From the NCBI GenBank assembly GCA_945874105.1, contig CAMCFJ010000002.1, forward strand, positions 96,530 to 160,529: a stretch of 64,000 bases of DNA. Reading direction: 5' to 3'. Position 1 is the stretch's first letter. Every line of letters starts with the position of its first letter. The position numbers and the translations under genes are program-made. The notes beneath the pieces were generated by a model. The model ran no database searches. It saw only the letters and a program-made list of their open reading frames with translations, and was not told the DNA's origin. This DNA is from Candidatus Nitrotoga sp. CP45. Its GTDB lineage: Bacteria > Pseudomonadota > Gammaproteobacteria > Burkholderiales > Gallionellaceae. This document shows, one piece after another, positions 53,176 through 62,720 of this stretch.

Positions 53176-54225
53176 ATGAAACTTGCCACGACAAAACGCG
53201 CCGAAATCATACGTAGATTCCTTCTTAGCTCTATTAAGGCCAGCAATTCGCATTTCTTGCATGATGCAATGGAAACCTTCCAACTGACCCGGCAAGCCAT
53301 TCACAGACACCTAACGGCTCTAATCAAGATAGGTTGCCTGGTAGCCGAGGGCAATACTAAAGCCCGCAGATACATTCTCGGGCCCGTGAGGTTTCATAAC
53401 GCAGAATTTTCTCTAAATGGTCTAAAAGAAAGCGACGTTTATTATCGCGATTTCGGTTTCATATTTAACGAGTTGCCTCGCGAACTCGAGAGTATTTGTC
53501 ATTACGGTTTTACTGAGATGCTGAATAATGCCATTGACCACTCCGGTGGATCTTTTGTTGGAGTTGATGTCGAAAGAACCCGTGAGTTGATAACAATTAA
53601 AATTCATGATGATGGAGAGGGGATTTTTAACCATATCGCCCGTATCTTGAGTCTTAGCGATCCAAGAGAATCACTACTCGAACTAAGCAAAGGAAAGTTA
53701 ACGACTGATCCAGACAATCATAGCGGGCAAGGTATTTTCTTCACTTCTCGCGTCTTTGATCATTTTCTTATCTATTCCGGGGATTTGATTTTTTCGCATA
53801 ACGAAGGCGATATAAATGACTATCTTTTGCATAATAAGAACGATGAGATAGGTACTCATGTTTCGATGGGCATCGCACTAAATAGCGACAAAAATCTCAA
53901 GGCCGTGTTCGATGCCTTTTCAGGAAACGAGGATGAGAACTTCGCATTTAATAAAACGGTAGTGCCTGTGAAGCTGGCACTATACGAAGGTGAGCGATTG
54001 GTATCAAGATCACAAGCCAAGCGCATACTAAACCGCGTTGAAAAATTCAAGACTGTATGGCTCGATTTTCAGGGTGTGGATTTCATCGGTCAGGCTTTCG
54101 CTGACGAGGTGTTCAGGGTTTTCACTCGAAACCATCCGCATGTAAAGCTTACCCCTATACACATAACAAAGGATGTCGAGAGAACAATTCTAGCGGCTAA
54201 AAGTAGCACTGACTACCTGCCCTGA
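53176..54225 (+). CDS. winged-helix / GHKL ATPase / STAS-like (DUF4325) fusion regulator
   Basis: The 349-residue protein has a winged helix at about 8-65 (DAMETFQLTRQAIHRHLTAL), then a GHKL ATPase-type domain: FTEMLNNAIDHS (N box), IHDDGEGIF (G1) and HSGQGIFFTSRVFD (G2). The C-terminal 65 residues (SQAKRILNRVEKFKTVWLDF, GVDFIGQAFADEVFRVF) fit the DUF4325 STAS-like domain. In partner-switch systems an anti-sigma kinase and a STAS antagonist are separate proteins; here both domain types and a DNA-binding domain are in one chain. The ATG at 53176 is chosen because the 41 upstream codons are the repeat-bearing leader. Target genes are unknown. Confidence 0.8.
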   Translation: MKLATTKRAEIIRRFLLSSIKASNSHFLHDAMETFQLTRQAIHRHLTALIKIGCLVAEGNTKARRYILGPVRFHNAEFSLNGLKESDVYYRDFGFIFNELPRELESICHYGFTEMLNNAIDHSGGSFVGVDVERTRELITIKIHDDGEGIFNHIARILSLSDPRESLLELSKGKLTTDPDNHSGQGIFFTSRVFDHFLIYSGDLIFSHNEGDINDYLLHNKNDEIGTHVSMGIALNSDKNLKAVFDAFSGNEDENFAFNKTVVPVKLALYEGERLVSRSQAKRILNRVEKFKTVWLDFQGVDFIGQAFADEVFRVFTRNHPHVKLTPIHITKDVERTILAAKSSTDYLP

Positions 54226-54362
54226 AACATAACTTGCTTCATAGCGGCGCACTCCCAAGAGTCGCTCCTGCTTCAAGCAGGACAGGCTAACTGTCCCGTC
54301 CCTCGTGTGATCATATCCCGATCCGTAGTTTGCGTGCATCACCGCATATAGCATGGACGGGA

Positions 54363-54410
54363 TAAAGCAAAAAACCCGCGAATCACTAGGATAGCCGCGG
54401 GTTTGTTGGA
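54363..54410 (-). repeat. 48-bp direct repeat, right copy; terminator of tRNA-Met
   Basis: Identical to 48869-48916. The hairpin AAACCCGCG/CGCGGGTTT lies 29 bp beyond the tRNA 3' end and, on the minus strand, is followed by a T-run, so it is the tRNA terminator. The copy at 48869 has no tRNA. Confidence 0.8.
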
Positions 54411-54438
54411 CTTGCTTGCACTGCTTTAAACTGCTTAT

Positions 54439-54515
54439 TGGTGGTGATAGGTGGAGTTGAACCACCGACCTCAGCGTTATGAGTGCTGCGCTCTAACCAT
54501 CTGAGCTATATCACC
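54439..54515 (-). tRNA. tRNA-Met (anticodon CAT)
   Basis: On the minus strand the 77-nt sequence folds as a cloverleaf: acceptor GGTGATA paired with TATCACC, D-arm GCTCAGATGGTTAGAGC, anticodon loop CTCATAA, T-arm GTGGTTCAACTCCAC, and an encoded CCA. CAT could also mark a lysidine-modified tRNA-Ile, but D-arm and loop resemble elongator Met. The last anticodon-stem pair is A-C (position 31 with 39) instead of A-T. Confidence 0.92.
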
Positions 54516-54631
54516 TGAAATCGTGTCGTCGCTTTAGTCAAACCGCCCTAAATTGCCACGAAGAGCGCGGCATTCTCCAGATTTAACCGCTTCTTGTCAA
54601 TTGCGCTGGCACTTGCACTGCATGCTTAAGT

Positions 54632-55309
54632 CTAATCACAAGCCACCAAATGCACCGCGCTGCCGCCAAACTCTTTTTGCAAGGTTACCATTTTCTCAAT
54701 TGCCGCTGCGTCTGGGGATTTCAGCACAAATACCGTAAGTTTAAACTTGCTCATAAGCTCTCCCGTCATGGCAGTTTTTACGCCTTTCGCCCGGAGGCTA
54801 TCAAAAACTTTGCGTGCTGCCTTGTCTGTCTTGAATACGCCCAGCGAAATGGCGTTTTTCCATGGGCCGGCGTCCTGCACGGTGAAGTAGTCCTTGACAT
54901 TATGTGCCTTGAGTTCGGCGATATTTTTATCCATTGCTGCTCGGGTTTTTGCGGGCGGCATATATACCCAATAACCAATCGCATATTCAGTCTGTCGCTG
55001 TGTCAGCTTGTTAGCCAGTTGCAACATGGCCAAAGCTGCTGTGGCACGGACGCTGTCGGTGCCGGAAAACTCTCCCCACTCCAGGCAAATATCGGTGAAT
55101 GCTTTCTGATCCTGCGATGTTGGTAATAAAGCGGAAGGCAACGAAGTTGCCAGTGGTATGGTCGGTGCATCCAGCAGCCTGATCTTTTCCACGTTCAGCG
55201 GCGATTGATGCTTCAAGTTTTTATTTCCACCAATCAATATTTCGCCCCATTGAATGAATGAATAAAATATCAAATTCGCCAGCAGCAATAACCCGAATAG
55301 CCACTTCAT
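54632..55309 (-). CDS. SPOR-domain protein
   Basis: The 225-residue protein has an N-terminal membrane helix (MKWLFGLLLLANLIFYSFIQ). The C-terminal 75 residues, with GPWKNAISLGVFKTDKAARK and VFDSLRAKGVKTAMTGEL, form a SPOR domain, which binds denuded peptidoglycan at the division site. YAIGYWVYMPPAKTR in the middle is a conserved linker. The ATG at 55309 follows GAGGT at ideal spacing. It trails coaX by 97 bp. Confidence 0.85.
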   Translation of the reverse strand: MKWLFGLLLLANLIFYSFIQWGEILIGGNKNLKHQSPLNVEKIRLLDAPTIPLATSLPSALLPTSQDQKAFTDICLEWGEFSGTDSVRATAALAMLQLANKLTQRQTEYAIGYWVYMPPAKTRAAMDKNIAELKAHNVKDYFTVQDAGPWKNAISLGVFKTDKAARKVFDSLRAKGVKTAMTGELMSKFKLTVFVLKSPDAAAIEKMVTLQKEFGGSAVHLVACD

Positions 55310-55406
55310 GATTACCTCATTTTTCATCTTGATTATCAAACCTGAAAATATTTTCGTCAGAGAGACACGGTGTTTATTAAAAGCTGAAAAATTAACTCGT
55401 TCAACA

Positions 55407-56129
55407 TTAATTTTCCTGGCCAATTATTTGCAAGCCACGCAATACCAGATTATCCACCCGCACCAACGGCAATTTGAGATGCGTCTGCACCTTATCCGCT
55501 GCGCCACCGCTCAACAGACAGCGCACGCTTCCATGCACGGCCAAGGCTTCGAACTGCAAACGGATAGCGCCTATGGTCGCCTGGATTGAGCCACTGAACG
55601 TGGCATCGGCGGTATTGCGCGGAAATTCGCGCCATACACCCACTGTCTGTGCTAATTGGGCAGCGCCTGCAGCCAGACTGCTACGCATTATGTCCACACC
55701 CGGCAGGATTAACCCGCCCAAAAATTCACCCTCGGCAGACAGTGCATCCACCGTAGTGGCTGTGCCGCAATTTACCACCAGACACGCTGCGCGCTCTTGA
55801 TAGCAGGCTGCGATCAGTGCTGCCCAGCGGTCGCTGCCAAGCTGCGCGGGGTGTTCATAAGAGTTACGCACACCACATTGCGATGCCTGGGCCGCGATGA
55901 ATTCGACGGGACAATGCCATGCTGCACAGGCTGCGGATAGCAGTTGCGCCATATTTTCGCCAGCAACATTGGATACGAGAATTCTGTCCGGTGGTGGCAA
56001 TTCCGAAAATGCCATGCTCAATGCTGGCGCATGCACATTTTCAAGCACGTTTTGCTGTAACCACAGGCTGCCTTCTACCGTGGCCCACTTGATACGACTA
56101 TTGCCGGCATCAATCAGTAGCATTTTCAT
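55407..56129 (-). CDS. coaX: type III pantothenate kinase
   Basis: The 240-residue protein has MLLIDAGNSRIKWA (phosphate motif), HPAQLGSDRWAALIAA with the pantothenate-binding GSDRW, LVVNCGTATTVDAL and GGLILPGVDIMRSSLA. It phosphorylates pantothenate, the first step of CoA synthesis, using the acetate-kinase-like fold. Start and birA stop overlap as ATGA, the usual birA-coaX arrangement in betaproteobacteria. Confidence 0.97.
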   Translation of the reverse strand: MKMLLIDAGNSRIKWATVEGSLWLQQNVLENVHAPALSMAFSELPPPDRILVSNVAGENMAQLLSAACAAWHCPVEFIAAQASQCGVRNSYEHPAQLGSDRWAALIAACYQERAACLVVNCGTATTVDALSAEGEFLGGLILPGVDIMRSSLAAGAAQLAQTVGVWREFPRNTADATFSGSIQATIGAIRLQFEALAVHGSVRCLLSGGAADKVQTHLKLPLVRVDNLVLRGLQIIGQEN

Positions 56130-57118
56130 AATGCGCGCAAACCAATTTCTCCCGCATTGAATATTTGCATTCCGCCCACCGTTTCCAGAATAAGCGCGCC
56201 ATCCTCGGTTACGCCTCGCGCGATTCCGATTTCAGTTCTGCCATCCGGCAACAGTAATCGTACCGACTGGTTCTGCAAAGCGTGATGACTTTCCCATTCC
56301 GCACGAATCGCCGCAAAACCATTGCTGGCAAATTCATGAAGTATTGTCTGCAACTCACGCAAAATCACCGCGAATAAACAGTTGCGTTCCGGCACATTAA
56401 TTCCCGGCATGTCAGCCACCATGTCTTCCAGGCTCGACACCGGTTGATCGATCTGCGACAACAGGTGCTTAGGCGTGGACAGGTTGAGACCAATGCCAAT
56501 TACTACGGCACTCGGCCCCAACATATCACCCTGTGCCTCGAGCAGAATGCCGGCCAATTTACCGCCATCCCCGCCCAGCACGTCATTCGGCCATTTGAGC
56601 CGTGCGCTTGTCATGCCTAGCACGTGCAACGAGCGGATCAACGCTACTCCAACTGCCAAGCTCAAGCCGGACAGCGCCGACAAATCAAGTTCAAAGCGCC
56701 ACAAAAGCGAGAACGTAAGCGCGTTGCCCAAGCCGGAATGCCATGGCCGCCCCAATCGCCCACGTCCGCCGCTTTGCAGTTCCACCGCCAGCACGCTGCC
56801 GCTGGATGCGCCCTGCGCTGCGCGCTGTAACAGCAGCGTATTGCTGGAGGGCAAGCTGTCGAAAATTTCAATCTGGAATTGTCGCGCCTGCTCACCTAGA
56901 TAGCGAGCAATAAGTGCAGCATCAAGCCATTGCGGCGGATTGTTCAGGCAATAGCCACGGCCGGGCACGCTGTATAAAACCAAACCATAATCGTCTACCC
57001 CATGCAAGGCATTGCTCACGCTGGCGCGCGATATGCCCAAACGCTGCGCCAGCATTTCACCGGAGTGGAATTTTCCGTCCACCAACAGGCGTAGCAGGGC
57101 GAAAGTAAGCGGTTTCAT
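56126..57118 (-). CDS. birA: biotin--[acetyl-CoA-carboxylase] ligase / repressor
   Basis: The 330-residue protein has an N-terminal winged helix (FHSGEMLAQRLGISRASVSN), then the catalytic domain with SSNTLLLQRA, ELQSGGRGRLGRPWHS (biotinyl-AMP loop), KWPNDVLGGDGGKLAGIL and VVIGIGLNL. The C-terminal SH3-like cap ends with the gene. The DNA-binding domain implies a repressor function as well. An upstream frame extension of 57 codons is not conserved. Confidence 0.96.
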   Translation of the reverse strand: MKPLTFALLRLLVDGKFHSGEMLAQRLGISRASVSNALHGVDDYGLVLYSVPGRGYCLNNPPQWLDAALIARYLGEQARQFQIEIFDSLPSSNTLLLQRAAQGASSGSVLAVELQSGGRGRLGRPWHSGLGNALTFSLLWRFELDLSALSGLSLAVGVALIRSLHVLGMTSARLKWPNDVLGGDGGKLAGILLEAQGDMLGPSAVVIGIGLNLSTPKHLLSQIDQPVSSLEDMVADMPGINVPERNCLFAVILRELQTILHEFASNGFAAIRAEWESHHALQNQSVRLLLPDGRTEIGIARGVTEDGALILETVGGMQIFNAGEIGLRAL

Positions 57119-57180
57119 CAAGGTGGATGAGTGGGGCGCGGCCATTCTTGCACCCATACTTGCACCAATGCCGGCAGCTT

Positions 57181-58347
57181 TCATTGTGGCAAGTTTTCCG
57201 CTGCTTTTTCGTGCGGATTTATAAAAGCCAGGATTTCTTGCTTCTGTTTCAGTGCATCCTGATATCCCAGCTCGATCATCGCGCGGCAAAAATTCTTTTC
57301 GAACAACAGGTAGCTCACCAGATTTGCCCCGCTACGGCGCATCGCGCCTATCCCGCGCAACAGAAAACGGATAGTCCATGGCAAGTGCATGGCATAACGT
57401 TCAGCAATTTTTTCAATAGGCTGACTCGGCTCAATCACCAGCACATCAACATGGCGCCAATTTATTTGCCGCTGAGCATCTTCCGATAACATTCCGATTG
57501 AATGATTGATGCGCTCCACACGTTCCACATCCACCTTCAAGCTGTCGAGGAAAATGCTATCCATAACATGGCCGGCAATCTGCGCTAGCGAAGGATAGTC
57601 ATATATCTTGCTACGGATTTGTTCCTCCTCGCTATGGCCCAAGCCGATGATCAGCACGCGCGTAGCGCCCAGATGCAGCGCAGAGCTGATAGGTGCGATT
57701 TGGCGCATCGAGCCATCGCCAAAATATTCACGGTTGATGGGTACCGCTGGAAAGATAAACGGGATGGCTGAAGAGGCCAATAAATGTTTGAGCTCGATCT
57801 TGGTTGGAATGCCAAGACGATGCTCCCGTTTCCAGGGCGAAATTTCCTCCACTCCCTGGTAAAAAGTCACCGAGCACCCCGAACCATAGCCCGAGGCAGT
57901 GATGCTCAGCGCGTACAACTGTCCTGCGTCAATATTCTCCTGGATTTTTTCATAGGGCAGCGTTGTTTCCAGCATCGTCACCATCGGTGCATTATCCAGC
58001 AGCGACACCTGGTTCAACTTATTGATGCCCATACTGCTCAAGATCAGCCCTGCAAGCCAGCGCGCACTGTTCGTTAAAACGCCTACCGGGTCGGTTCGAT
58101 AAACATTATCAACGTGAGCGTTTTTCCAGATATTAAGGAGGTATTGCACGCCTTTGCGAAAAGACCGGGCATTCACCGCAAGCGTAACCGCGTTAAGCGA
58201 GCCTGACGAGGTTCCGCAGATAATAGGGAAGGGATTGTGCGCATGGCGCGGCAGAAACTCGGCGATGGCCTTCAGCACGCCCACCTGATAGGCGACGCGT
58301 GCGCCTCCTCCGGTCAGAATCAAGCCCAGTTTTTCTGGCGCATTCAT
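57181..58347 (-). CDS. patatin-like phospholipase family protein
   Basis: The 388-residue protein has LTGGGARVAYQVGVLKAIAE (oxyanion hole), GTSSGSLNAV with the nucleophile Ser in GxSxG and DGSMRQIAP with the catalytic Asp in DG[SA]. It should hydrolyse lipids; the substrate is unknown and no signal peptide is present. It ends 63 bp before birA and may be co-transcribed with birA-coaX. Confidence 0.93.
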   Translation of the reverse strand: MNAPEKLGLILTGGGARVAYQVGVLKAIAEFLPRHAHNPFPIICGTSSGSLNAVTLAVNARSFRKGVQYLLNIWKNAHVDNVYRTDPVGVLTNSARWLAGLILSSMGINKLNQVSLLDNAPMVTMLETTLPYEKIQENIDAGQLYALSITASGYGSGCSVTFYQGVEEISPWKREHRLGIPTKIELKHLLASSAIPFIFPAVPINREYFGDGSMRQIAPISSALHLGATRVLIIGLGHSEEEQIRSKIYDYPSLAQIAGHVMDSIFLDSLKVDVERVERINHSIGMLSEDAQRQINWRHVDVLVIEPSQPIEKIAERYAMHLPWTIRFLLRGIGAMRRSGANLVSYLLFEKNFCRAMIELGYQDALKQKQEILAFINPHEKAAENLPQ

Positions 58348-58368
58348 CTGACTATCCCCGTCAAGGAT

Positions 58369-58626
58369 TTACAAATCGCCGGGACCAACCTCGGCATGCA
58401 CAGTTTCCAGCGCATCTTTCAGTGTTTCCTCGGACAGATCATTTACGCACTTCGATAGCATCGCCGCCGCTTCTGCTGCCTCCGGCGGCAGATTGCGACC
58501 ATCGGTATTTGCCACCAACACTGCTGCGGCTCCCGCCACCTTCAGCAAGCCGTTACGCTCATTCATCAATATTTCCAGCTCCTCGCGCAGCATGGCAACT
58601 TCTTGAGTATTTAGTTTGTCCGACAT
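58369..58626 (-). CDS. small conserved hypothetical protein
   Basis: The 85-residue protein is largely helical, with TQEVAMLREELEILMNERNG suited to a coiled coil, then LLKVAGAAAVLVANTDGRNL as an amphipathic or weakly hydrophobic helix and an acidic end. It is unlike any domain I can name. GGAG lies just upstream of the ATG. It precedes the patatin gene by 21 bp, so it is probably the first gene of that transcript. Confidence 0.7.
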   Translation of the reverse strand: MSDKLNTQEVAMLREELEILMNERNGLLKVAGAAAVLVANTDGRNLPPEAAEAAAMLSKCVNDLSEETLKDALETVHAEVGPGDL

Positions 58627-58758
58627 CTAATCTCCTTACAATGAGTTTCAAACCCCGCTACCGCCAGCGCGGACAGGTTGCGTGGATTATACCCGACAGC
58701 GAATCGCCCCATATTTCCATTGGCAGGCCAATAATCAAGGGGCAAATATTTGGCAAAG

Positions 58759-61700
58759 CTACATCGTCTCCCACAATTTTTCCAGCCGCTTTACCGACAC
58801 AATTACCGGCGTCTTCAATTCCTGCGCAAACAACGACACGCGCAATTCCTGCAATAGCCATCCAAACTCTTCCATCCGCGCATCAATATTGCCTTGTTGC
58901 GCAGTTACTTTGCGTTGCCAAGTTTGCTGCAGGGATTGCATTTGCGCGTATTGACGCGCATCACGTGCCGCATCGCCGCGCAGCTTTTCCAGTCGCACAT
59001 TGATCGCTTTAAGATAGCGCGGCAGATGCTGTAAACGCTCGTATGGAATGCGCGCAATAAACTCCTTATGCAACAACCATTCGCACTGCATGCGCATATC
59101 CTGGACGGCCTGCTCGTTTGATTTGGCAGCTTGTATTTTTTTATGCACGAGTTGATATTCGGCCAGAATTGCGCTGATCAGCCGCGCGATTTCCTGCGCC
59201 ACCAGCGTCAAGCGGCTCTTGGCTTCCTTGCAACGTGCGGTGAATTCGGTTTCATTTGTTGGCCACGGCTCATTCATGCAGCAGCGATCAAAGGTGACCG
59301 CCAAAATCTGGCGGCGCAAATCCTGGATGCTGCCGAAAGACAAAAACTGCATTGCCATTGCTTGCAAGCCCAGATTCTTTTCCAGAAATTTGACCTGCTC
59401 CTTTAGCGCCAGCATGAATAAGCGCCGTAATCCGACACGGTGGGCGCTCAGCGATTCATCGCGGGTATCAAATGTTCGTAAAGACACCGCATCGTTTTCA
59501 TCCACCAAGGCGTTGAACAGCGTTACAACTTGTCCGGCCCGGTGTATTTCTGAAGTTTCCTTGAATTCACCCAAACCCTCTGCGCCCATACTCCAATCGG
59601 TAAAATGCACAGGCTTTTGTTCTGCGGCTGCACCCTTGGCAGCGGACGGCGCAAGCTTGGGTGCAAGCTCGGCACGCAGCTGAATGAAATTGCGTGTAAC
59701 CCCCAACTGTCTGCCATGCTCGTCTACCACATAAAAATTCATGAGCAGGTGCGCCGGCAATTGCTCTAACCGAAATGCATCCAGCAGGACTTCCAATTGT
59801 TTCTGTTCGCGAATATAGCGAGCCAATGCCTGCAACAATGGCGTATCCGAAGGCGGCACCGCACGACAAAACGAGGCGGCGAATTCCGGCACCGGCACCA
59901 TGTGGCGGCGCAGCTTCTGCGGCAAAGTCTTGATCAATTGCGTCACTTTTTCTGGCAGCAGGCCGGGCACCAAATACTCGCAACGTGAAGCGGATACCTG
60001 ATTAATCAGAGCCAGCGGCACGGTGAGATTCACACCATCGTCGCTCTTGCCCGGCACAAAATGATAAGCCAGTGCATAGCTGATGTTATTCATCACCAGT
60101 TGCGGTGGGAACTGATCGGTAGTGATGCCTGCTGCCTCGTGCCGCATCAGGTCGTCTCGTTGCAGATACAGCAGGCGCGGATTGGCGCGTTCCGCCTCCT
60201 TGCGCCATGACTCGAATGCCGCGCCATTATGAATGTGCGGCGGGATGATGCTGTCGTAAAAAGCAAAGATCAATTCGTCATCCACCAGCACATCCGGTCG
60301 GCGCGCCTTATGCTCCAGCGCCTCAATGTCCCGGATTAATTGCTGGTTGTGCGAGAAGAAGGGCGCGAGTGTATGAAATTCGCCCTCCAATAAAGCCTGA
60401 CGAATAAACACCGCGCGCGATTCCGGCACGTTCATCGGGCCGTAATGCACGCGCTTTTTCGGGTTGATAATCAGGCCATACAAAGTGCTGCGTTCGAATG
60501 CCACTACCTGTGCCGCCTTCTTCTCCCAATGCGGATCAAAATAGTGGCGCTTGATCTGATGCGCACCCACTTCTTCCAGCCATTCCGGTTCGATGCGCGC
60601 CACACAACGGGCATACAATTTCGTCGTCTCGGTTAATTCAGCTGCCACGACCCATTTTGGACTTTTTTTCGCCAGCACCGAATTCGGCACGATAAAAAAT
60701 TTTATTTCGCGCGCGCCCTGATAATGCGCCTCGCGGTCCACGCTCTTGCAGCCGATATTACCCAGCAGACCCGTTAACAGCGCCTTGTGGATTTCCTCAT
60801 AACTGGCAGCCGTTTCATTCAGCCGCATGCCCATCTCGGCAACCTGCGCGTGCAACTGCTGATACAACTCATGCCATTCACGCAGACGCAGTGGCGACAA
60901 GAATTTCTCGCGGCATTCATTTGCCCACAAACGCTTGGATTTTTTATGCTTCACCGCCTCTTGAAACCATGCCCACAAATTCACATAGGCCAGGAAATCC
61001 GAGCGCTCATCATTAAAACGCTGATGCGCGTCATCCGCCGCTTTGCGCCACTCCGAAGGACGATCACGCGGATCCTGCAATGATAGCGCGCTGGCGATGA
61101 TGAGAATTTCCTGCAGGCAGTGATATTGCCTCCCGGCCAGCAGCAGGCGGGCGATTTTCGGGTCGAGCGGCAGCTTGGCCAGCTCGCGCCCCAGCGGTGT
61201 CAGCTGTCGCTCTTCGGTTATCGCATTCAATTGCGCCAACAACTGGTAGCCATCGGCAATTGAACGTGATCCGGGCGGCTCGATGAACGGGAATTCTTCT
61301 ACTTCGCCCAGACCCAGCGCACTCATACGCAAAATTACGGTTGCCAATGACACACGGAAAATTTCCGCATCGGTATATTCTGTGCGCGACAGAAAATCCG
61401 GCTCGTCATACAACCGCACGCAGATCCCGCTCATCACCCGCCCGCAACGCCCGGCGCGCTGGTTGGCAGAGGCACGCGCGATTTTCTCCACGCGCAATTG
61501 CTCGACTTTTTGCCGTATGCTGTAACGATTAATCCGAGCCTGCCCGCTGTCGATCACATAGCCGATATTCGGAACTGTTAAGGATGTTTCCGCAACATTG
61601 GTGGCCAGCACGACACGACGCATGCCGGAAGTTTTGAATACGCGATCCTGCTCAGCCGCCGACAGGCGCGAGAACAGCGGCAAGATTTCCACGCCAACGG

Positions 61701-62517
61701 GATGATGCTTACGCAAAGCTTCCGCCGTGTCGCGGATTTCGCGCTCGCCCGGCAGAAATACCAAAATGTCGCCGCGTAAGCCACCCACCGCCAGTTCGTC
61801 CAGCGCGGCACATACCGCCTGTGGAATATCCTGCATCTCGCCTTCGGCATTTTCCTGCAACGGACGGTAACGCACTTCCACCGGATAACTGCGGCCACTG
61901 ACCTGCATGATCGGCGCACCGCTGAAATGTTTAGCGAAGCGCTCCGCATCCAGCGTTGCAGAAGTAATGATAAGCTTGAGATCACGACGGCGTGGCAACA
62001 ACTGCTTGAAATAACCCAACAGGAAATCGATATTCAGGCTGCGCTCATGCGCCTCGTCGATGATGATGGTGTCGTATTTTTTTAGCAGCCGATCGCTCTG
62101 GATTTCCGCCAGCAAAATGCCATCGGTCATCAGCTTGATGCAGGTATCCGGCGATACCTTGTCATTAAAGCGAATCTTATAGCCCACCAGGCCACCCAAC
62201 TCGGTCTTCAGTTCAAACGCAATGCGCGTTGCCACAGACCGCGCCGCAACACGGCGGGGCTGGGTGTGGGCGATGACGCCCTGCACACCCCGTCCCAGAC
62301 TCAAACAGATTTTAGGTAACTGCGTAGTTTTACCAGAACCCGTCTCACCACACACGATGACCACCTGATTGGCAACGATGGCTTGCGCTAATTCCTCACG
62401 CCGCAACACCACCGGCAGGTCAAGCGGAAACTCGATTGGAGCAAGCAATTCAATACGTGCGGCACGACGAACTTGAAGAGATTTAGCGGGAATGGGGGGA
62501 GGGAGGCGGTCAGTCAT
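58759..62517 (-). CDS. hrpA: ATP-dependent RNA helicase HrpA
   Basis: The 1252-residue DEAH-box helicase has GETGSGKTTQLPK (Walker A), TQPRRVAARSVA, IIIDEAHERSLNIDF (DEAH), ITSATLDAERFAKHF, LPGEREIRDTAEAL, ATNVAETSLTVPNI and NQRAGRCGR. A ratchet/OB-fold region and the long HrpA-specific DUF3418-type C-terminal extension follow. HrpA rescues stalled ribosomes by acting on mRNA. The ATG at 62517 is chosen; 57 codons further upstream are open but include non-conserved sequence and a REP-like region. Confidence 0.97.
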   Translation of the reverse strand: MTDRLPPPIPAKSLQVRRAARIELLAPIEFPLDLPVVLRREELAQAIVANQVVIVCGETGSGKTTQLPKICLSLGRGVQGVIAHTQPRRVAARSVATRIAFELKTELGGLVGYKIRFNDKVSPDTCIKLMTDGILLAEIQSDRLLKKYDTIIIDEAHERSLNIDFLLGYFKQLLPRRRDLKLIITSATLDAERFAKHFSGAPIMQVSGRSYPVEVRYRPLQENAEGEMQDIPQAVCAALDELAVGGLRGDILVFLPGEREIRDTAEALRKHHPVGVEILPLFSRLSAAEQDRVFKTSGMRRVVLATNVAETSLTVPNIGYVIDSGQARINRYSIRQKVEQLRVEKIARASANQRAGRCGRVMSGICVRLYDEPDFLSRTEYTDAEIFRVSLATVILRMSALGLGEVEEFPFIEPPGSRSIADGYQLLAQLNAITEERQLTPLGRELAKLPLDPKIARLLLAGRQYHCLQEILIIASALSLQDPRDRPSEWRKAADDAHQRFNDERSDFLAYVNLWAWFQEAVKHKKSKRLWANECREKFLSPLRLREWHELYQQLHAQVAEMGMRLNETAASYEEIHKALLTGLLGNIGCKSVDREAHYQGAREIKFFIVPNSVLAKKSPKWVVAAELTETTKLYARCVARIEPEWLEEVGAHQIKRHYFDPHWEKKAAQVVAFERSTLYGLIINPKKRVHYGPMNVPESRAVFIRQALLEGEFHTLAPFFSHNQQLIRDIEALEHKARRPDVLVDDELIFAFYDSIIPPHIHNGAAFESWRKEAERANPRLLYLQRDDLMRHEAAGITTDQFPPQLVMNNISYALAYHFVPGKSDDGVNLTVPLALINQVSASRCEYLVPGLLPEKVTQLIKTLPQKLRRHMVPVPEFAASFCRAVPPSDTPLLQALARYIREQKQLEVLLDAFRLEQLPAHLLMNFYVVDEHGRQLGVTRNFIQLRAELAPKLAPSAAKGAAAEQKPVHFTDWSMGAEGLGEFKETSEIHRAGQVVTLFNALVDENDAVSLRTFDTRDESLSAHRVGLRRLFMLALKEQVKFLEKNLGLQAMAMQFLSFGSIQDLRRQILAVTFDRCCMNEPWPTNETEFTARCKEAKSRLTLVAQEIARLISAILAEYQLVHKKIQAAKSNEQAVQDMRMQCEWLLHKEFIARIPYERLQHLPRYLKAINVRLEKLRGDAARDARQYAQMQSLQQTWQRKVTAQQGNIDARMEEFGWLLQELRVSLFAQELKTPVIVSVKRLEKLWETM

Positions 62518-62676
62518 TGCGCACGATTGTACCTGAAACCGGAAGGTGTAGAAAAACTGGGGAGACCAAGAAGCAGTATGGTTGGATGAAGGTTTATTGA
62601 ACTGGTTGCTGTCTGGTTGCATGTGCCTTCCACTATATCGGCACGTCAGTAACGCGTGTGTTAATTCCCCTGTGAT

Positions 62677-62707
62677 GTTGGGCTTCATATCATTCAGCCC
62701 AGCCTAC
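62677..62707 (-). repeat. REP-like palindrome, copy 1
   Basis: GTTGGGCTTCATATCATTCA followed by GCCCAGCCTAC can fold as a hairpin (GGGCT with AGCCC-type arms). It matches the complement of 63498-63528 at 29 of 31 positions. The two copies flank the gene at 62721-63437 in opposite orientation. A RAYT transposase, the known partner of REPs, is encoded nearby. Confidence 0.75.
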
Positions 62708-62720
62708 CGCACTGCGCAAT

